Part shown: positions 1 to 12,600 of the stretch, piece after piece
Layout: each line of letters starts with the position of its first letter
How positions within the stretch are numbered: position 1 is the first letter of the stretch
NCBI GenBank assembly: GCA_015501605.1
Contig: JADNRZ010000001.1
Coordinates: forward strand, 124,001 to 188,000
Direction: 5' to 3'
Origin: Panaeolus papilionaceus
Lineage: Eukaryota > Basidiomycota > Agaricomycetes > Agaricales
DNA length: 64,000 nt
Notes under the pieces: generated by a model
Database searches by the model: none
Seen by the model: the letters and a program-made list of their open reading frames with translations, nothing else
What the model was told of the DNA's origin: nothing
Program-made: the position numbers and the translations under genes

Positions 1-498
1 CTGGGGTGGTACTACCTCCCCGTCGTCATGCTCACCTCTGTACTCGTCCTCATAATCGCAATGGTCAACAACAACATCCAGAGGCGGTACCCCGTGTTCT
101 GGTTTACACCCGGCAGTGCGCCTGCGTTCAAGTTCAGGTTTAGACCCGTGGCGGTGCCCGAACTGAAAGCGGGTATGCCGACGGGGGTGGAGAAGGCGGG
201 GTTGGGGGAGGAGGTGAGGGAGGTGAGGAGCCATCATGGACATGCGCATGATGGGCATCATGCTCTTCATGGTGTGAAGAATCATGGTGGGGATGCGGGT
301 GAGAGGGGGATTGATGAGGAGAAAGGCATCGATTTGAAAATGATGAGAGAAGATACGACGAGCGTGAAGTCGAAGGGCGGCGTGACGGAGGTGAAAGAGA
401 GCGAGGTAGAGGAGAGTGAGGACCCGGAGATGACGGAGACGGAGCGGAGTGTGAGTCGGAGTGGGGCGGGGAGTAGTAGGAGGGATGAGGTGGTTTGA
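1..498 (+). CDS. HPP-family membrane protein, C-terminal part (truncated by window edge)
   Basis: The reading frame is open from base 1 to the TGA at 496-498, so only the C-terminal part of the gene is in the window. It begins with a hydrophobic helix (LGWYYLPVVM through LVLIIAMV) followed by NNIQRRYPVFWFTP. That junction, as I remember it from fungal HPP proteins (Pfam HPP, multi-helix membrane proteins, some linked to nitrite transport in plastids), is characteristic. The remaining roughly 115 residues are a hydrophilic cytosolic tail with a His-rich patch (HHGHAHDGHH) and many Glu, Lys and Ser residues. Family assignment rests on one helix and its junction, so it is likely but not certain. 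Upstream exons lie outside the window. Confidence 0.6.
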   Translation: MGWYYLPVVMLTSVLVLIIAMVNNNIQRRYPVFWFTPGSAPAFKFRFRPVAVPELKAGMPTGVEKAGLGEEVREVRSHHGHAHDGHHALHGVKNHGGDAGERGIDEEKGIDLKMMREDTTSVKSKGGVTEVKESEVEESEDPEMTETERSVSRSGAGSSRRDEVV

Positions 499-1912
499 GT
501 TTGAGTTAAGTTGAGGTGGGGGTTAGATATAGTGGAGAGCGGGAGAATAAAATGTCACATACGTGAGGAAGCTTGAAGGGACATTGCTTTCCTCTCGGTT
601 GCATCCTACATCACTTACAGCCATACTTACTGACTGACTGACTGACTGCCTACCACCCTTCATTGGCCCCCCATAGTTGTAACTTGCGTCGTTCTTCCTT
701 ACCTACTCATTGTATAACCATCAACCTAAATTTAATATACATACGATTTCTGACGAATGGCAAGATGAGATGAGACGAAGCAGCCGTCTTGCGAAAGTTC
801 TTCGTATTCAAATTCTCAATGGACCAGGTACATTGTACATTTGTGTTTTGGTACGAAAACCAAAGAAAATAAAAGGAAAGTAATGACAACACCCAAGATC
901 AAGAAAGGGGTCGAAATCTTAGCTAAAGAAACATCTCAGACGAGAATGTGAGAGATAAGCACACTCTAAGATGAAAAGGCAAGCGGGGTAGGTCCAATTT
1001 TGACTCCATTGACAAGTCGGGTAACCGAAGTCCGAGAGCGCCCAGAATGGCCCTGAAATGGGGGATCGAACAAGGGGAGTCAAGCTGTGCAGTTATTGGG
1101 GTGACGTATTTATAGCCCACTGGCAGGCCGAACATATAATCAGCCCTGAAGTTGTGTTTGAGCTTCCAATTGGAGTCATCGACAGTGTAAGTACTTACTG
1201 CGTTATTGAATGTGTCAATGAAAATGGTGTTCGAGAACTTCGCGCAGATGAGGACTGGAACTTCGAAACTGTAGGAACGGTGATAAATAGACGGGTGACT
1301 AGTACTTGCATTATAATAGTACACATCGTATGGGCGTCTCTTCATGCATCATTACAGACTCATAGCAATATAAGACCACACATACACCTGTACTCTGTCA
1401 TCGACAACAATTTCCTCATCTCGCCTCAAGAGTCACAAAACTGGAAATCCTAACTCAGAATAGTACAAAGCCAAGCACTGCATCCTTATATTATCACCCT
1501 CACCCCACGCATATCTCCCCATATCTCCCCACCCTTCCCGCTTCTTTAAATTGACCCTCCCACAAGACACAGCGCCCCGCACCGCCTTTTACATAACTCC
1601 TCCCGCCTCCCGCCCTCCCGACCCTGGTAACTGATACGACATAACGTGATCCCACCGTACTCTATTCAATTGCAGCGGTTCCTGACAACCAAATTGACAG
1701 CGAATGTTAACCCTGGTCTCGCACGGGTGGTGCCCTGACTGCAATTTTTTCTTCTTTTCTTTCGTCTTATATTGCATCACGCGAGGTATAAATACGGGTT
1801 GTGGAAGTGTGTTTAACAGCCAACGCCTCCTTCAGTTTCCGAGACTCAGTCATAGAACTATTAGAAGCACTCTTCTAAGTTTACTCCCCTTTCCATACAC
1901 ACTATTGGGGTC
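499..1912. other. Intergenic region, 1.4 kb
   Basis: This is the 3' flank of the HPP gene and the 5' flank of the BTB gene. It holds a short tandem run of TGAC units near 631-648 and a TATA box near 1787. Open frames at 707-1453 on both strands lack start context, splice logic or a recognisable family, and I do not call them genes. Confidence 0.5.
1787..1794 (+). promoter_or_regulatory. TATA box of the BTB gene
   Basis: TATAAATA stands 119 bases before the ATG at 1913, after a T/C-rich tract at 1745-1770. This spacing is usual for fungal TATA promoters with a short 5' leader. Confidence 0.5.
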
Positions 1913-3034
1913 ATGGGGTTCGAAGACTTCCAACAACTATCTCTCAACGACTCTACAAAACTCCATCCTCTCTGTACGTCTTCCTTCTCCCTCACTACCC
2001 CCCTCATCTCCTGTAGCTAACGCCCACTCTCAGTCCAAGACCCCACCGCAGACGTCACCTTCTCCTCCAACGATGGCACCCTCTTCTCCATCCACCGCAA
2101 ATACCTCGAGATCAACACCTCCGCTTTCCCCGGCGCAGAATTCACCTCCCCGCCCGGCGAAATCACACCTCTCACTGAGAGCGCCGAGGTCCTGGAGCTC
2201 CTGTTTGGGTTCGTGTATCCGAGGAGACACCCGGATTTGGAAGAGCTGAAGGTGCAGTTTGAGGTTTTGAAGGAGCTCGCGGAGGCAGCGGAGAAGTATG
2301 AGGTTTATGCTGCTGTGGGGGTGTGTAAGATGCAGATGAGGTATGTTTCGTTTGCAGCTTCGGAACCCAACTTGGCGTTGGAGTTCGAACTGGAGATTTC
2401 TCCTTTCTAAACAAGTGCTGATCATACATATGATGATTGTGTTTAGGAAATTCGTGGATACCAATCCCTTGGATGTTTTGTCGTATGCGACGCGACATGA
2501 TTATCCCCAGCTCATACAAGAGGTTGTGCCTCACCTCGCTCGAAGGCCTTCGTTGGAAATTGCGGAATTATTACCCCCGCGTCTTGTTCTGCCCTGGGTA
2601 AATAACCGCTTGCCCTCCCTTACCAGTCAATCGTACTCATACTAAGACGCTATATTTAGATACGTTATCGCACCTCCTGGGACGCGCTATTCGACGACCA
2701 GATACACGCCATCTCCAAAATGACCGTGTGCGCTACCAATCCTAGTCGTCGACACGTCGCATTCGGGATGAGCATGCCTTCTACTGAAGAACCACAAGCC
2801 TGCTCATCCTGTATTCTCGCCGTTATTCATCATCTGCAGGATTTGAAAGCCACCCCAACGCTGAAAGAGCTGGACACGGCGCTCATAAAGAAGAAACAGT
2901 ATTCGAAGCAGTGGATAGGAGGAGGGAAGAGCAGGAGGTGCGGGGTATCGGTGTGTCAGTTTGATTTTGTACTTCAGAGGTGTGTCAAGAAGATTGAGGA
3001 GGGGAAGGAGGAGATTGTGTTTGTGATTCGGTAA
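1913..3034 (+). CDS. BTB/POZ domain protein
   Basis: Four exons join in phase: 1913-1973, 2034-2340, 2447-2597 and 2660-3034, giving about 297 residues. The BTB fold covers roughly residues 20-125: ADVTFSSNDG, then LFSIHRKYLEINTSAF, a PLTESAEVLELLFGFVYP segment and the helical LAEAAEKYEVYAA. This is the usual order in the large family of small basidiomycete BTB proteins. The C-terminal half (WDALFDDQIH, then a Lys-rich end) is the family's conserved tail without a named domain. Such proteins are often adaptors, for instance for Cullin-3 ligases, but no partner can be deduced here. The start is the first ATG in the BTB frame and has a TATA box about 120 bases upstream. Introns have GT-AG borders of 60, 106 and 62 nt. 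Confidence 0.88.
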
Positions 3035-4119
3035 TTTTTGTGATCTGTTTTCTTTTTTTAATTAGACACTAGATACTAGCGTCGTGTGGTTGTGATTTCC
3101 TTTTGTTTAACTCTCATTTGTAGCCATAGTTTTTCACTGTATTTTTAGAATTCCTCTGATCTTCGTATACCAGAAATTGATACCCTTTCCAACGTCTATC
3201 CTCACGCGCAGTGAACGCCCGACTGACGAACATTTGAGAATGGCTAAATGACTCGAGCGGCATCCACGTCTTATTGTTCACTCACTGGCAACCATCTGAA
3301 GTCTCGTATAATCAGCCCAAGCCTTTGTTTAAAGAACTGCTCTAACCCCAAGCAGGGTCGTCCCGTCGGCTTACATCACCCTGCTTAGGTGACCGAGTGT
3401 GAAGAGGCAACGATCGAGAGTGATTCACATCGAGGGAGCCCACTCTCGTTGTGAATCACAGAAATCACCTCGAATCACAATCAGATGCTGCTTTTGATTA
3501 TAGTGCTCAAGGGGGACTTTAAGGTTTTTTCTTGCTATGCGAGGACAGTGAGATGGAGAGTGTTGAAGTTGAGGAGGAGAAAGCCAAGCCAGGTTGAGGG
3601 CAATCAACGGTGATAACGTTGCGAAACTCGAGAATTAGCCGATGTCAATATGTCTTTAACTAATTTGAACCCTTCTCCAGGAAAGTATCACCACAGGCAT
3701 GACCCTCGAAACATTACAACGCCCACAACTCGACCAGAAGGATGGGTGATGCAGAGGACACCGCCACCATCCCAGAAATTCACAATGTGATAGATCGTCC
3801 CTTCACAGCATCACAATGTGCCAAATGTGAAGGGACGACAAGGGACAATGGTGAAAGTGCTGCTGCAAAGATACCAGGAACACAACGCTCAAGGTCTTTT
3901 CGCAAAATACAAACGCCCTACGAACATGTACATAAACGGCCAACAATGCATCGGATTCGATATCCTCATCCCCCTGCTGTGTTTAATCTTCTAGAGCTTT
4001 AAGTCTCTGGATTCTTCCCTTCCCTGACGAACTCTCGACAACGACCTCGATTGATCTTGTTTTGTGTTTATTCCCTTTATATTCGTTCGACTTCTCTCTC
4101 TGTATCTCTTTTCACCAAA
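3035..4119. other. Intergenic region, 1.1 kb
   Basis: No gene is supported. An 86-codon frame at 3742-4002 is open but has no family resemblance and no clear promoter. The last 100 bases are T/C-rich, as expected of the leader of the next gene. Confidence 0.45.
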
Positions 4120-5446
4120 ATGATCGCTTATGGAACCTCACTCGACGATGTGGATTCTCGGATAACATATTCTGCTGGCTGGGATCTAAAACTTGATAAC
4201 CCAATACAAATGACCGGAACGACGCACTTTACATCTACGGCAGGCGCAACGACCGAGTTTCGATTCGAAGGTGCGTGATGTGATGGTCGCTTAATTTAGA
4301 GCGCGTTGTACTGATTTGAAATACCTTCGGTCCGCTATGCAGGGTCTGCGATTGCTGTTGTATCGACTATCCCTAGAGGAGATGGCGTAGTACGGGCAAT
4401 GTTCACGTTGGATGACGAACCGACCGTCATGGTTACTCATTCGGCGATCGACGTTGAACAGAGAGATGTTGCGTTTTGGCGATCTAAGACGCTATCGAGT
4501 AGCGCTCATGTTTTGAAAATTACGGCTTTGGGTGGGGATGTCGAGTTTTCGATTGATCGATTTGTGTACACACCGAATAGGTAAGTTTGATTTTCAAATT
4601 TTTGTAGTGATGAGCGAATCTGAATTTTACAATAGCCCTATTCTGTTTCCTATCGAACCACCTGTTGCGAGTCCTTCCTATGACGTGGATTCAACATCAT
4701 TGACGCCAGATTTTACGACGCCAACCTCGCCTTCGACCTTTACTCCAGAGCCTACACGGACAATAATTTCTTCCCCTAGCTCATCCCCTGACAAGTACAG
4801 CGGCATGTCGAACATGATGAGCCAGAGAATACCCATCTGGATTTTACTAGCAAGTATTGGTGGCATCGTTCTTTTTTTCATTATGTCCTTCGCCCTTTGT
4901 CACTGGTGGTCAAATGCAAGACGAAGCAAACGCGAGGGTCAATCACCACTTGGGAATCGCATGTCGTTTTCTCCTCCGCGTAAGTACACTTGCCATATGG
5001 TTCGTATTTGCTCATCGCTAACTCGTTGTCGTATTACAGCTCATAGGAGATCACCAATGTCGCCGTTTAATAGTATCTCAGTACGAACATATCGATCGCC
5101 CGCACCTCCCGGCCACAGAGAGCTACCAGAGATGCCAACGTTACAGCGGTCTACCGTTTCACCAGGTCTCCACTTAGGGAGTGCCTTTAGCATGACAGAC
5201 CGCCGGCCTGCCACTCCTCCGATCAGCGGCACAGGACCCATACTCCCCACCTATTCACCCCTCGCTCCTCCCCCACCTGCTTTACAGCGCCGCAGATCAC
5301 GAGTTCTCGATAGGCTGGATACCTTCCGGCTCGGTATATCAAGAAGAGCCGTACGGCGCCCATATCTGCGACCACTGTACCTTTCCACCTCACCATCTGG
5401 TCTCCAGCATTCTAATTTTGCTCCTTCTTCAACGGAGGCGGTATGA
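4120..5446 (+). CDS. Single-pass membrane protein with Ser/Thr/Pro-rich stalk
   Basis: Four exons (4120-4270, 4343-4580, 4636-4979, 5040-5446) give 379 residues. The first ~125 residues resemble the extracellular beta-rich domain frequent in Agaricomycete surface proteins: ITYSAGW, then TTEFRFEGSAIAVVSTIPRG, an HVLKITALGGDVEF strand and FSIDRFVYTP. A Ser/Thr/Pro stalk (about 131-190) leads to one transmembrane helix (about 195-217, IPIWILLASIGGIVLFF) and a basic, Pro-rich cytosolic tail. No cleavable signal peptide is seen from the ATG at 4120, so either the helix acts as signal anchor or a further 5' exon is missed. Introns are 72, 55 and 60 nt. The architecture recalls wall-sensor or mucin-like proteins; the ligand is unknown. 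Confidence 0.8.
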
Positions 5447-6697
5447 AATACCCGGCACTGAAACGTCAACATACGACTAAACATTATATAATTATCCATC
5501 CAGACAATGGGCTCCTAGGGGGTTATCATAAAGATATCTCCTTCATGAACTGAATCTTAATCATTATCTATCATCACGGACTCTTACACTCCTTTTTGTC
5601 CCCTCGTTTTTTGTATCAAGGGTATCTGTAGCATAGCACAATAGGCACATTCGTTTCACAATCATTTAGCATATCCAAGACGTATTCTCCACTCACTTTC
5701 GCTTTATCATTTCGATTTACTACCTCTCATCATTATTATAGGCATCCACATTCATTTCATCCGAGTCATATTTCTCCACTGTAGCATAGTTTACGAGCTT
5801 ACAATTAAAATTAATTGCCATCAAACGACCCGATCCGGAAGGACGTCAGTGCTCCGCTGTGGGGAAACCTCCGATACGAGATAGGGGCTCAGCGATCTCT
5901 ACGCTTATGGGGATTTCAACGCCCAAGAGCCACGTTGTTTATGACAGGACCCGTTTCATTAGTGATTGTGCCGCACGAGTCGTGCGGTGGTCCTCGTCCG
6001 TGCGCTTTGACCTCTTTCGACATTACCACGAGGACATTGAAGTTTCCGTTTTCTAAAAATACATCATTATCTCCAAGAACTCCCGCGGTAGAGTATTCGA
6101 CTTGAATCGAGTTCCCATGGTTGTCTTTTTGAACGCTCACCTGTCTCAAATATATCTAGCCATTGATGAGTATACCCACACCTGTGTCACTGCAGCAAAT
6201 GAGCGCAATCATGGACAAGCTCATACATCAGAGAACCACATACCATGCACATATCGTTTGCCCACAATCAATACAGGAGTCGCTCCAAGAGCAATGTAAA
6301 GAGAACCACACGGACCCTGAAACTGCAACCAGAAGTCTATCAGAGAAATTGCATCGCTTTCCACGAGTTCTATTGTGCATGGATATCCCTAAACGTCATC
6401 CAGTCGAGTTCGGAAGACTCACCCGCTTCTTATTACAATACCACCATCATCTGATATTATAACCGATGATGTTATTGGACTCCGAAGTTCTCATTCCGTC
6501 CTAGTGAACTTACTGCAGTCGAGGTTGTGGCTCAGGAATGCATATACCCTCCGTACCTCAGAGGCTACTGGGCTACTTGCCGTGGCATGCCTTGCCTTCC
6601 TGGGCCAGCGAGACTGCGAACGTGGATCATGACGCCTCTGAGCGCTTTAAATTGTTTTCTCTCAGTTACTTATAGTCTGCAGGGCCAGATTCATTAA
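5447..6697. other. Intergenic region, 1.25 kb
   Basis: This separates the membrane protein gene from the P450. A minus-strand frame at 5916-6149 (about 77 codons) reads reasonably and has a GTGAGC donor-like site upstream, but I could not link it to a start exon. Nothing else is supported. Confidence 0.4.
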
Positions 6698-9600
6698 ATG
6701 GACCATTCGATTCGAGCCACTCTTTGGAAATCATCTGTAGAGATGCCGGTCAACGTCTCTCTGTACGCGACCTGCTTTCTTGTGGTACTACTGGCTCGCT
6801 GGGTTCTCGCTGCTCAAAGAAACCGTTCAGCGTCAAAGTTACCACCTGGACCTACTGGAACTCTCTTTTCAGGTGTTAAGCACCTGCTTCCTGCTGCTGA
6901 GCCATGGAAGAAGTACTTCGCCTGGAGCCAGCATTTCGACAGTGTGTCCTTATATCTCTCAGCATTTTTCCCTATTTGACCCAAAAAATCTCAGGTCCTG
7001 TGATATCTTTCAGGGTGTTCAACAAGCGAATTGTCGTGTTAAACGACTATCGCTCCGTTGAAGCGCTGTTGGACAACCGCGCAACCATTTATTCAGACCG
7101 TCCAATGTCATGGATGTATAACGTGATCTGCGGTCGTGGAAATGCCATTTTTAACATCTCTGCATCTAACCCCCGTCACAAAGCCTACAGAAGACTTCTT
7201 TCACAAGGATTGGGCACAAAGGGCACGAAGCTTGCATGGCCTATACTTCAGAATGAAGTCGATACACTCTTGGGCGGTTTATCGAGCGCGCCAGATGACT
7301 GGGAACAGCATTTGTTAAGGTAGGTGACTGTGACGTTTCGTGCTCACGGTGGCGAAGGCGACGTTGAGGTTAAAACGGCACACGGGAATCGCGCTCAATG
7401 ATGCAGAAGCGGATAGGGGAGCCGAACTCTTCTGCACCCTTATTGAACCAGGTGGCAAACACTTCGTACGAGAGGGGGATATACTTGGGTATGTTGTTGG
7501 TGCGGAGGACATCGTTGGCCTGGCAGATCTCATGAACTTCAGCGGCGGTCGTCAGACGAGCAGTGGTGAGTTCGAATAGGGTTGTGGTCGATGCTCTGAG
7601 GGCTGATACCGTTGCCGAGGTGCTCTTTCTGGATCCCGAAATGGTTCCACTTGGGACGTTCCGCGTCGCGATGTTGGATAACAGAGGTAGCGCGCTCAAT
7701 GATGCAGAAGCGGATAGGGGAGCCGAACTCTTCTGCACCCTTATTGAACCAGGTGGCAAACACTTCGTACGAGAGGGGGATATACTTGGGTATGTTGTTG
7801 GTGCGGAGGACATCGTTGGCCTGGCAGATCTCATGAACTTCAGCGGCGGTCGTCAGACGAGCAGTGGTGAGTTGTCCTGGGATTCGCTTTTCCTGGTTGA
7901 GGACGAATAGCGGTCCGGATATCTTTTGGAGGTAGGGATGAGCGAATGCCGGGATGTTGTAGGGTTCCTTTTCGTAGACAGAAGGTGCACGAGGGCCGCG
8001 AGGCGAGATGGGAGGAGGTCGTTGGCCGTATGGATGATGATTTTGCCCAAATGAGCGTCCAGGGGAGCGGAATGGAGCCATGGTTTAGACGGTAAGCAGA
8101 AGGCGACGATGGCAGTGTGTTGGCAGAGAAGGTGAGCAGTAGGGAATCGATTGTGAGGTGAAGAGACGGGTATTTATGCTAAAAAGTTCGAAGCAAGTAT
8201 CATATGAAAAATAATAAAATCGGGATGTTGGTATGAAGAAAATTGTGTAATCTATCTAATAAAGGAAAAGAAAGGAAAGAAAGAACGAAAGAGGAGAAGG
8301 GGTTGGGGGGTAGTAGGAGAGGGAAGGAGAGGAGGGGGGGAGTGATCAGGTGGTGTTGCGATCGCTAAGATGCAACCACCTGCGCGTCATCGGAAGGTCC
8401 GACGCTTGTTCCTCTCCGGAGGTCCGATATCTCGGATATTCCAAGAGCTTCAAAATAAGCTTTTAGGCATGGTAAGTGTGACACCTCGTGGTATGATAAC
8501 CAAGTGGCATCACCAGCCTTCCAACGCACCTTGAAGGTGGAATCTTCTCCGGATCCTTGGTGTGATTCAATTCGTTCAACGGCCCATTCGTTTTCACTTA
8601 GTTCTTCATCATTCTTGGCATGGGCCATGATTTGTCGGAAATTTCGGCCAGGGAAGAGTCGATCGTCATTGGGTACATGGACTCTAAGTAGAGACGCATG
8701 GAATACGTTGTGAACACCACGCTGCTTCAGTTCAGGTGGCAAATCCAATTTAAACGACTGGTTCCCGAAGTCCTGGGTAATTTGATACGGTCCAATGTAT
8801 CGAGGGACCATTTTACGGGCTAGTCCCTTTGGGAATGAAATGTTTTTGGTGGAAAGATACACCAGATCACCTTTTACGAACGGAGCAGGGCGGCGTTTCC
8901 TGTTGGCGTCATATGTTTGTTTCACCCGTGCTGCAATAATGCTGTCGTGAGCTGACATTATAGCCATCTTGCGTTGCAGAGCGAAGTTCCTTACTGCAGG
9001 AAACTCTGTATTTGAAGCAGCGTCCCAGATCATGGAACGAGGGAGTCGCCCATGGTTCAGGAAGAACGGTGAGAACCCAGTTGAGTCGGAGCGCGCCAGG
9101 TTGAGCGCAAACTCAATTGCTGGTAAGCGTTGCACCCAGTCCGTTTGTTTGTCATTTACAAGTTCTCGTAGCATCTGCACTAATGTGCGGTTGGCTCTTT
9201 CAGTTGCACCGTCTGTTTCGGGATGGTAAGCACTTGACATCTTCAGTTGGGGCCCAATTAATCTGTTTAGGTGAGACCAGAAGGTGCTTGTGAACAACAC
9301 ATCTCGATCAGATACAATCTTCTCAGGTAAGCCATGCAATTTGTATATGTGCTCGAACATTAACTCAGCTAATTGCTTCGCAGTGTAGTCCGTTCTTGAT
9401 GGGATTAAATGTGTCATTGAAGACAGTAGGTCAATCACGACTGTAACGCTATCAAATGTCCCGTCGCGGTTAGAGGACTCAGGCAACGGTCCTACGAAAT
9501 CTACGCCTATCGACTGCCAGGGATAGTTAGGAGTTTTCAGAGGGTTGAGTAACCCGTATGGTCGTTGATTATCGGGTTTGTTGCGTCGACAAGTAATACA

Positions 9601-12600
9601 CGAGTCGCAGTATGACTTGACATGATTCACTAGGTCCTTCCAATATACTTGTTCTCGAAGGTAGCTAACTGTCTTAGCGGCACCTAGGTGTGCTAACACT
9701 GAGTGCGCTTCTCCAATGACAATTTCATAGGTGCTTTTATCACCAATGATACCCTTAGGTATGCACAGTAGAGTCTTTCCTCTGTCGTTTAGGTATAAGA
9801 GTCCGTTTCGTATTTCAAAGTTTCTGAACTCGTCTGGTTTGTCTAATACTCGTTTAAAAATCGGGTCCTTTTCATATAGCGGCTCTATTGCTTTCATGAA
9901 TTTTTGACCATCATCACCAAAGCTTGAGTTCAGTATTTCAACAAGCGACGTGTTTTCGCTTTCGCTGTTGTCATCATCCATATTTTCAGGTTCTTCTTGT
10001 CCTGCGTGCTCTGGTTCGTGGTTCACAATACTCCCGCCCTCCCTTCGTTCCTCAGGGATGACAGGAACGGAGGTTGGAGAGTCATTCTTTTTGTTTTGTG
10101 CCCGAGCATTACGACCAAAATAGTCCACCCTGGGTACGTTCTGCAGTCGGCTAGAGCGACGTGTATTCGCGCCCTCCGCTTCGCCCTCACCAGGGGATAT
10201 AGCGAGAGCCTCTAGGCCCGTAGTAATCGGCATTGGTGGATCAGATGAGATCGGTGCATCGTCATCCACCACATCATGGTATGTGTACTCAGATCGTGCC
10301 CGAACGGTGCCAGAGTTGTCGTTCGAGTAAATCCGAGATAGAGAGTCAGCAAGGATGTTATCCTCACCAGGTACGTACACGATCTCGAAGTCAAACATGC
10401 CAATCTTCTCCATCCAGCGCGCTTGTCGCCCGGACTTAAACTCTTTCTGATCCAGTAGGTGAATGAGTCCCTTATGATCAGTGACCCATTTAAACTTGAC
10501 TCCCTGCAGGATGTCACGATGCCGTAGCATCGTTTCAATACCCGCAAGCATTTCAATCTCATGAACTGGGTAATTTTGTTGAGCGGGGTTCAACTTCGCT
10601 GAGTAGAAGGCTGCGACATCGGCCTCGCGCCAGTCATCCCCTTGACATATCACACCAGATACACCAGTGTTACAGCCATCCGTAACCATCCAAATCTGCT
10701 TTGCGTCCGCTGCGTAGGAGAGAGGCTTGCGACGATGGTCTCGTGCAGCTGCTACCAGTGCTTTGACGTCTTCAAACGCGCGTTGTTCTGTGAAAGTCCA
10801 GCGGAAAGGAACCGCATCTCCAGTAATGGCACTCAAAACACCCATAGGGATACGGACACCAGGTACGTTATCCGCAAGGTAACCAACAGATCCTAAGAAC
10901 CCACGAAGCAGGTCCCTATTAGTGGGGGTCTTCCAGTTAGCAACCGAATCGACTTTGTGGGGATCCATCCTGATGCCATTCGAGTCCACCACATGTCCCA
11001 GAATCTCCAGCTCCTCTGCAAAGAACCAGAGCTTGTCCTTGCTCAGATATAATTTCTCTCGTTTCAGTATTTCAAAAATTATCCTTACATGCTTAATGTG
11101 GTCCTGTACCGTGTCCGAATATATGATGATGTCGTCCAAATACACATCCATAAACAGACCAATATATGGGCTGAAAATATGATTCATGAGGGCTTGGTAA
11201 GTAGCCGGGGCATTGCAATCGCCCTGCTGGATGACATGAGACACAATGTTACCATCTGGTGTCGTAACTGCAGTCCGGTTTACGTGCTCAGGCACTACTC
11301 GAATCTGCTCGTACGCTGCCTTGAGGTCCAGAGAAGACCTGAATTTCTTGTTGGACACCCGTCTTAGGATGCCGTCGATATCTGGCAAAGGAGACGTGAA
11401 TCTCTTGGTGTTTTTATTTCGTTCTCGAAGATCAAACACAGTGCGTAACTCTGGGGTCTCCTTCTTCGGCTTAGGGATCAAAAGCATGGGAACCGTATTT
11501 CCTGCAGAAGTGACTTCCCACCGTCCAGTATTAACATAGTCTGCGCGTTTCTTAGCCCACTGCTCACGAAATACTTCGGGGCACTTAGATGGGCGCCAGG
11601 GATACACCTTCTCCTCATCAATCAATGGGATGGTGTGGTTAATCGCACGCAGAGGTGGTAGTGGTGTGTCTGCCACGTCCTTGCATAGTGGTTCAGCAAG
11701 GGTCATCAGGAGTCTCCGAGCTTCCACGATTTCCGGATCGTCAAAGTCAATTTTGCTTATTACAGGGCGAGTGTTTACACCTTTATCAATTGGTAGTGAA
11801 TTGGATGAACCTACAACGACACGTGCTGGATTGAGGCCAATGCACATCTGGTGTTGGTAAATGAAGGGTGTGCCGAGTATCATGTCATAAGAATTAATGT
11901 TGATCACATTTAAAACTCGTTCTTCGTCTATAGACTGGTATTTGAGGTTAACTTTAACTGAAGAATTTATTTTTGATCTGGATCCCTGAACCGCAAGCTG
12001 AATCGGAACAGGGGGATCAAGCTCGATACGACTGAGCTTCAATTGGTCGGCGAGCGTTGTAGAGATGAAATCCCCCAAACTTCCAGTGTCGAGAAGAGCC
12101 CGTACAGGTTTATCATTAATCTTGACTACAATAACGAGCGGTTTGGGTACCAGATTGTTGCCACCTCGGGTAGAGACCGAATTTCTTTGCACCGCTGGGT
12201 ATGAATTCTGAGGTACCTGAACGGCTGACAGGTGCAGACCAAGTTCATCCATGAGGTTGCGGCTTAGTCTGTGCTCCAGTGTGCGCTCTGCAGCTTTTCG
12301 GGTGAATTTCATCCTCCAGAGGGGATTCGTTGATTTCCTGAGGCGGTGCCACGCATGAGGATTTGTAGCGACGACACGAGCTAGGTTGATCATATCATGG
12401 GCCTCTCCTGAGAATGGGTTCGTTTCTGGGTGTTCATCAACTAACATATTCAAGAAAGCGTCAGATTCATCCTGTTCGGATCTTAACCATGCAGTCAGAT
12501 TAAAAATGTCTCGTTCAATCGCAGTGCTGCGAATGGTTCTGCGTGTGTGAAGACAGCGATCATAAATCTCAAGTTCTACAGATGGGTACAAGACAGGATC

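Noticed and set aside
3742..4002. 86-codon plus-strand frame
   Set aside because: No family, no promoter or splice evidence; composition like intergenic sequence.
5916..6149. 77-codon minus-strand frame reading sensibly
   Set aside because: No upstream exon or start could be joined to it; kept only as a note in the intergenic entry.
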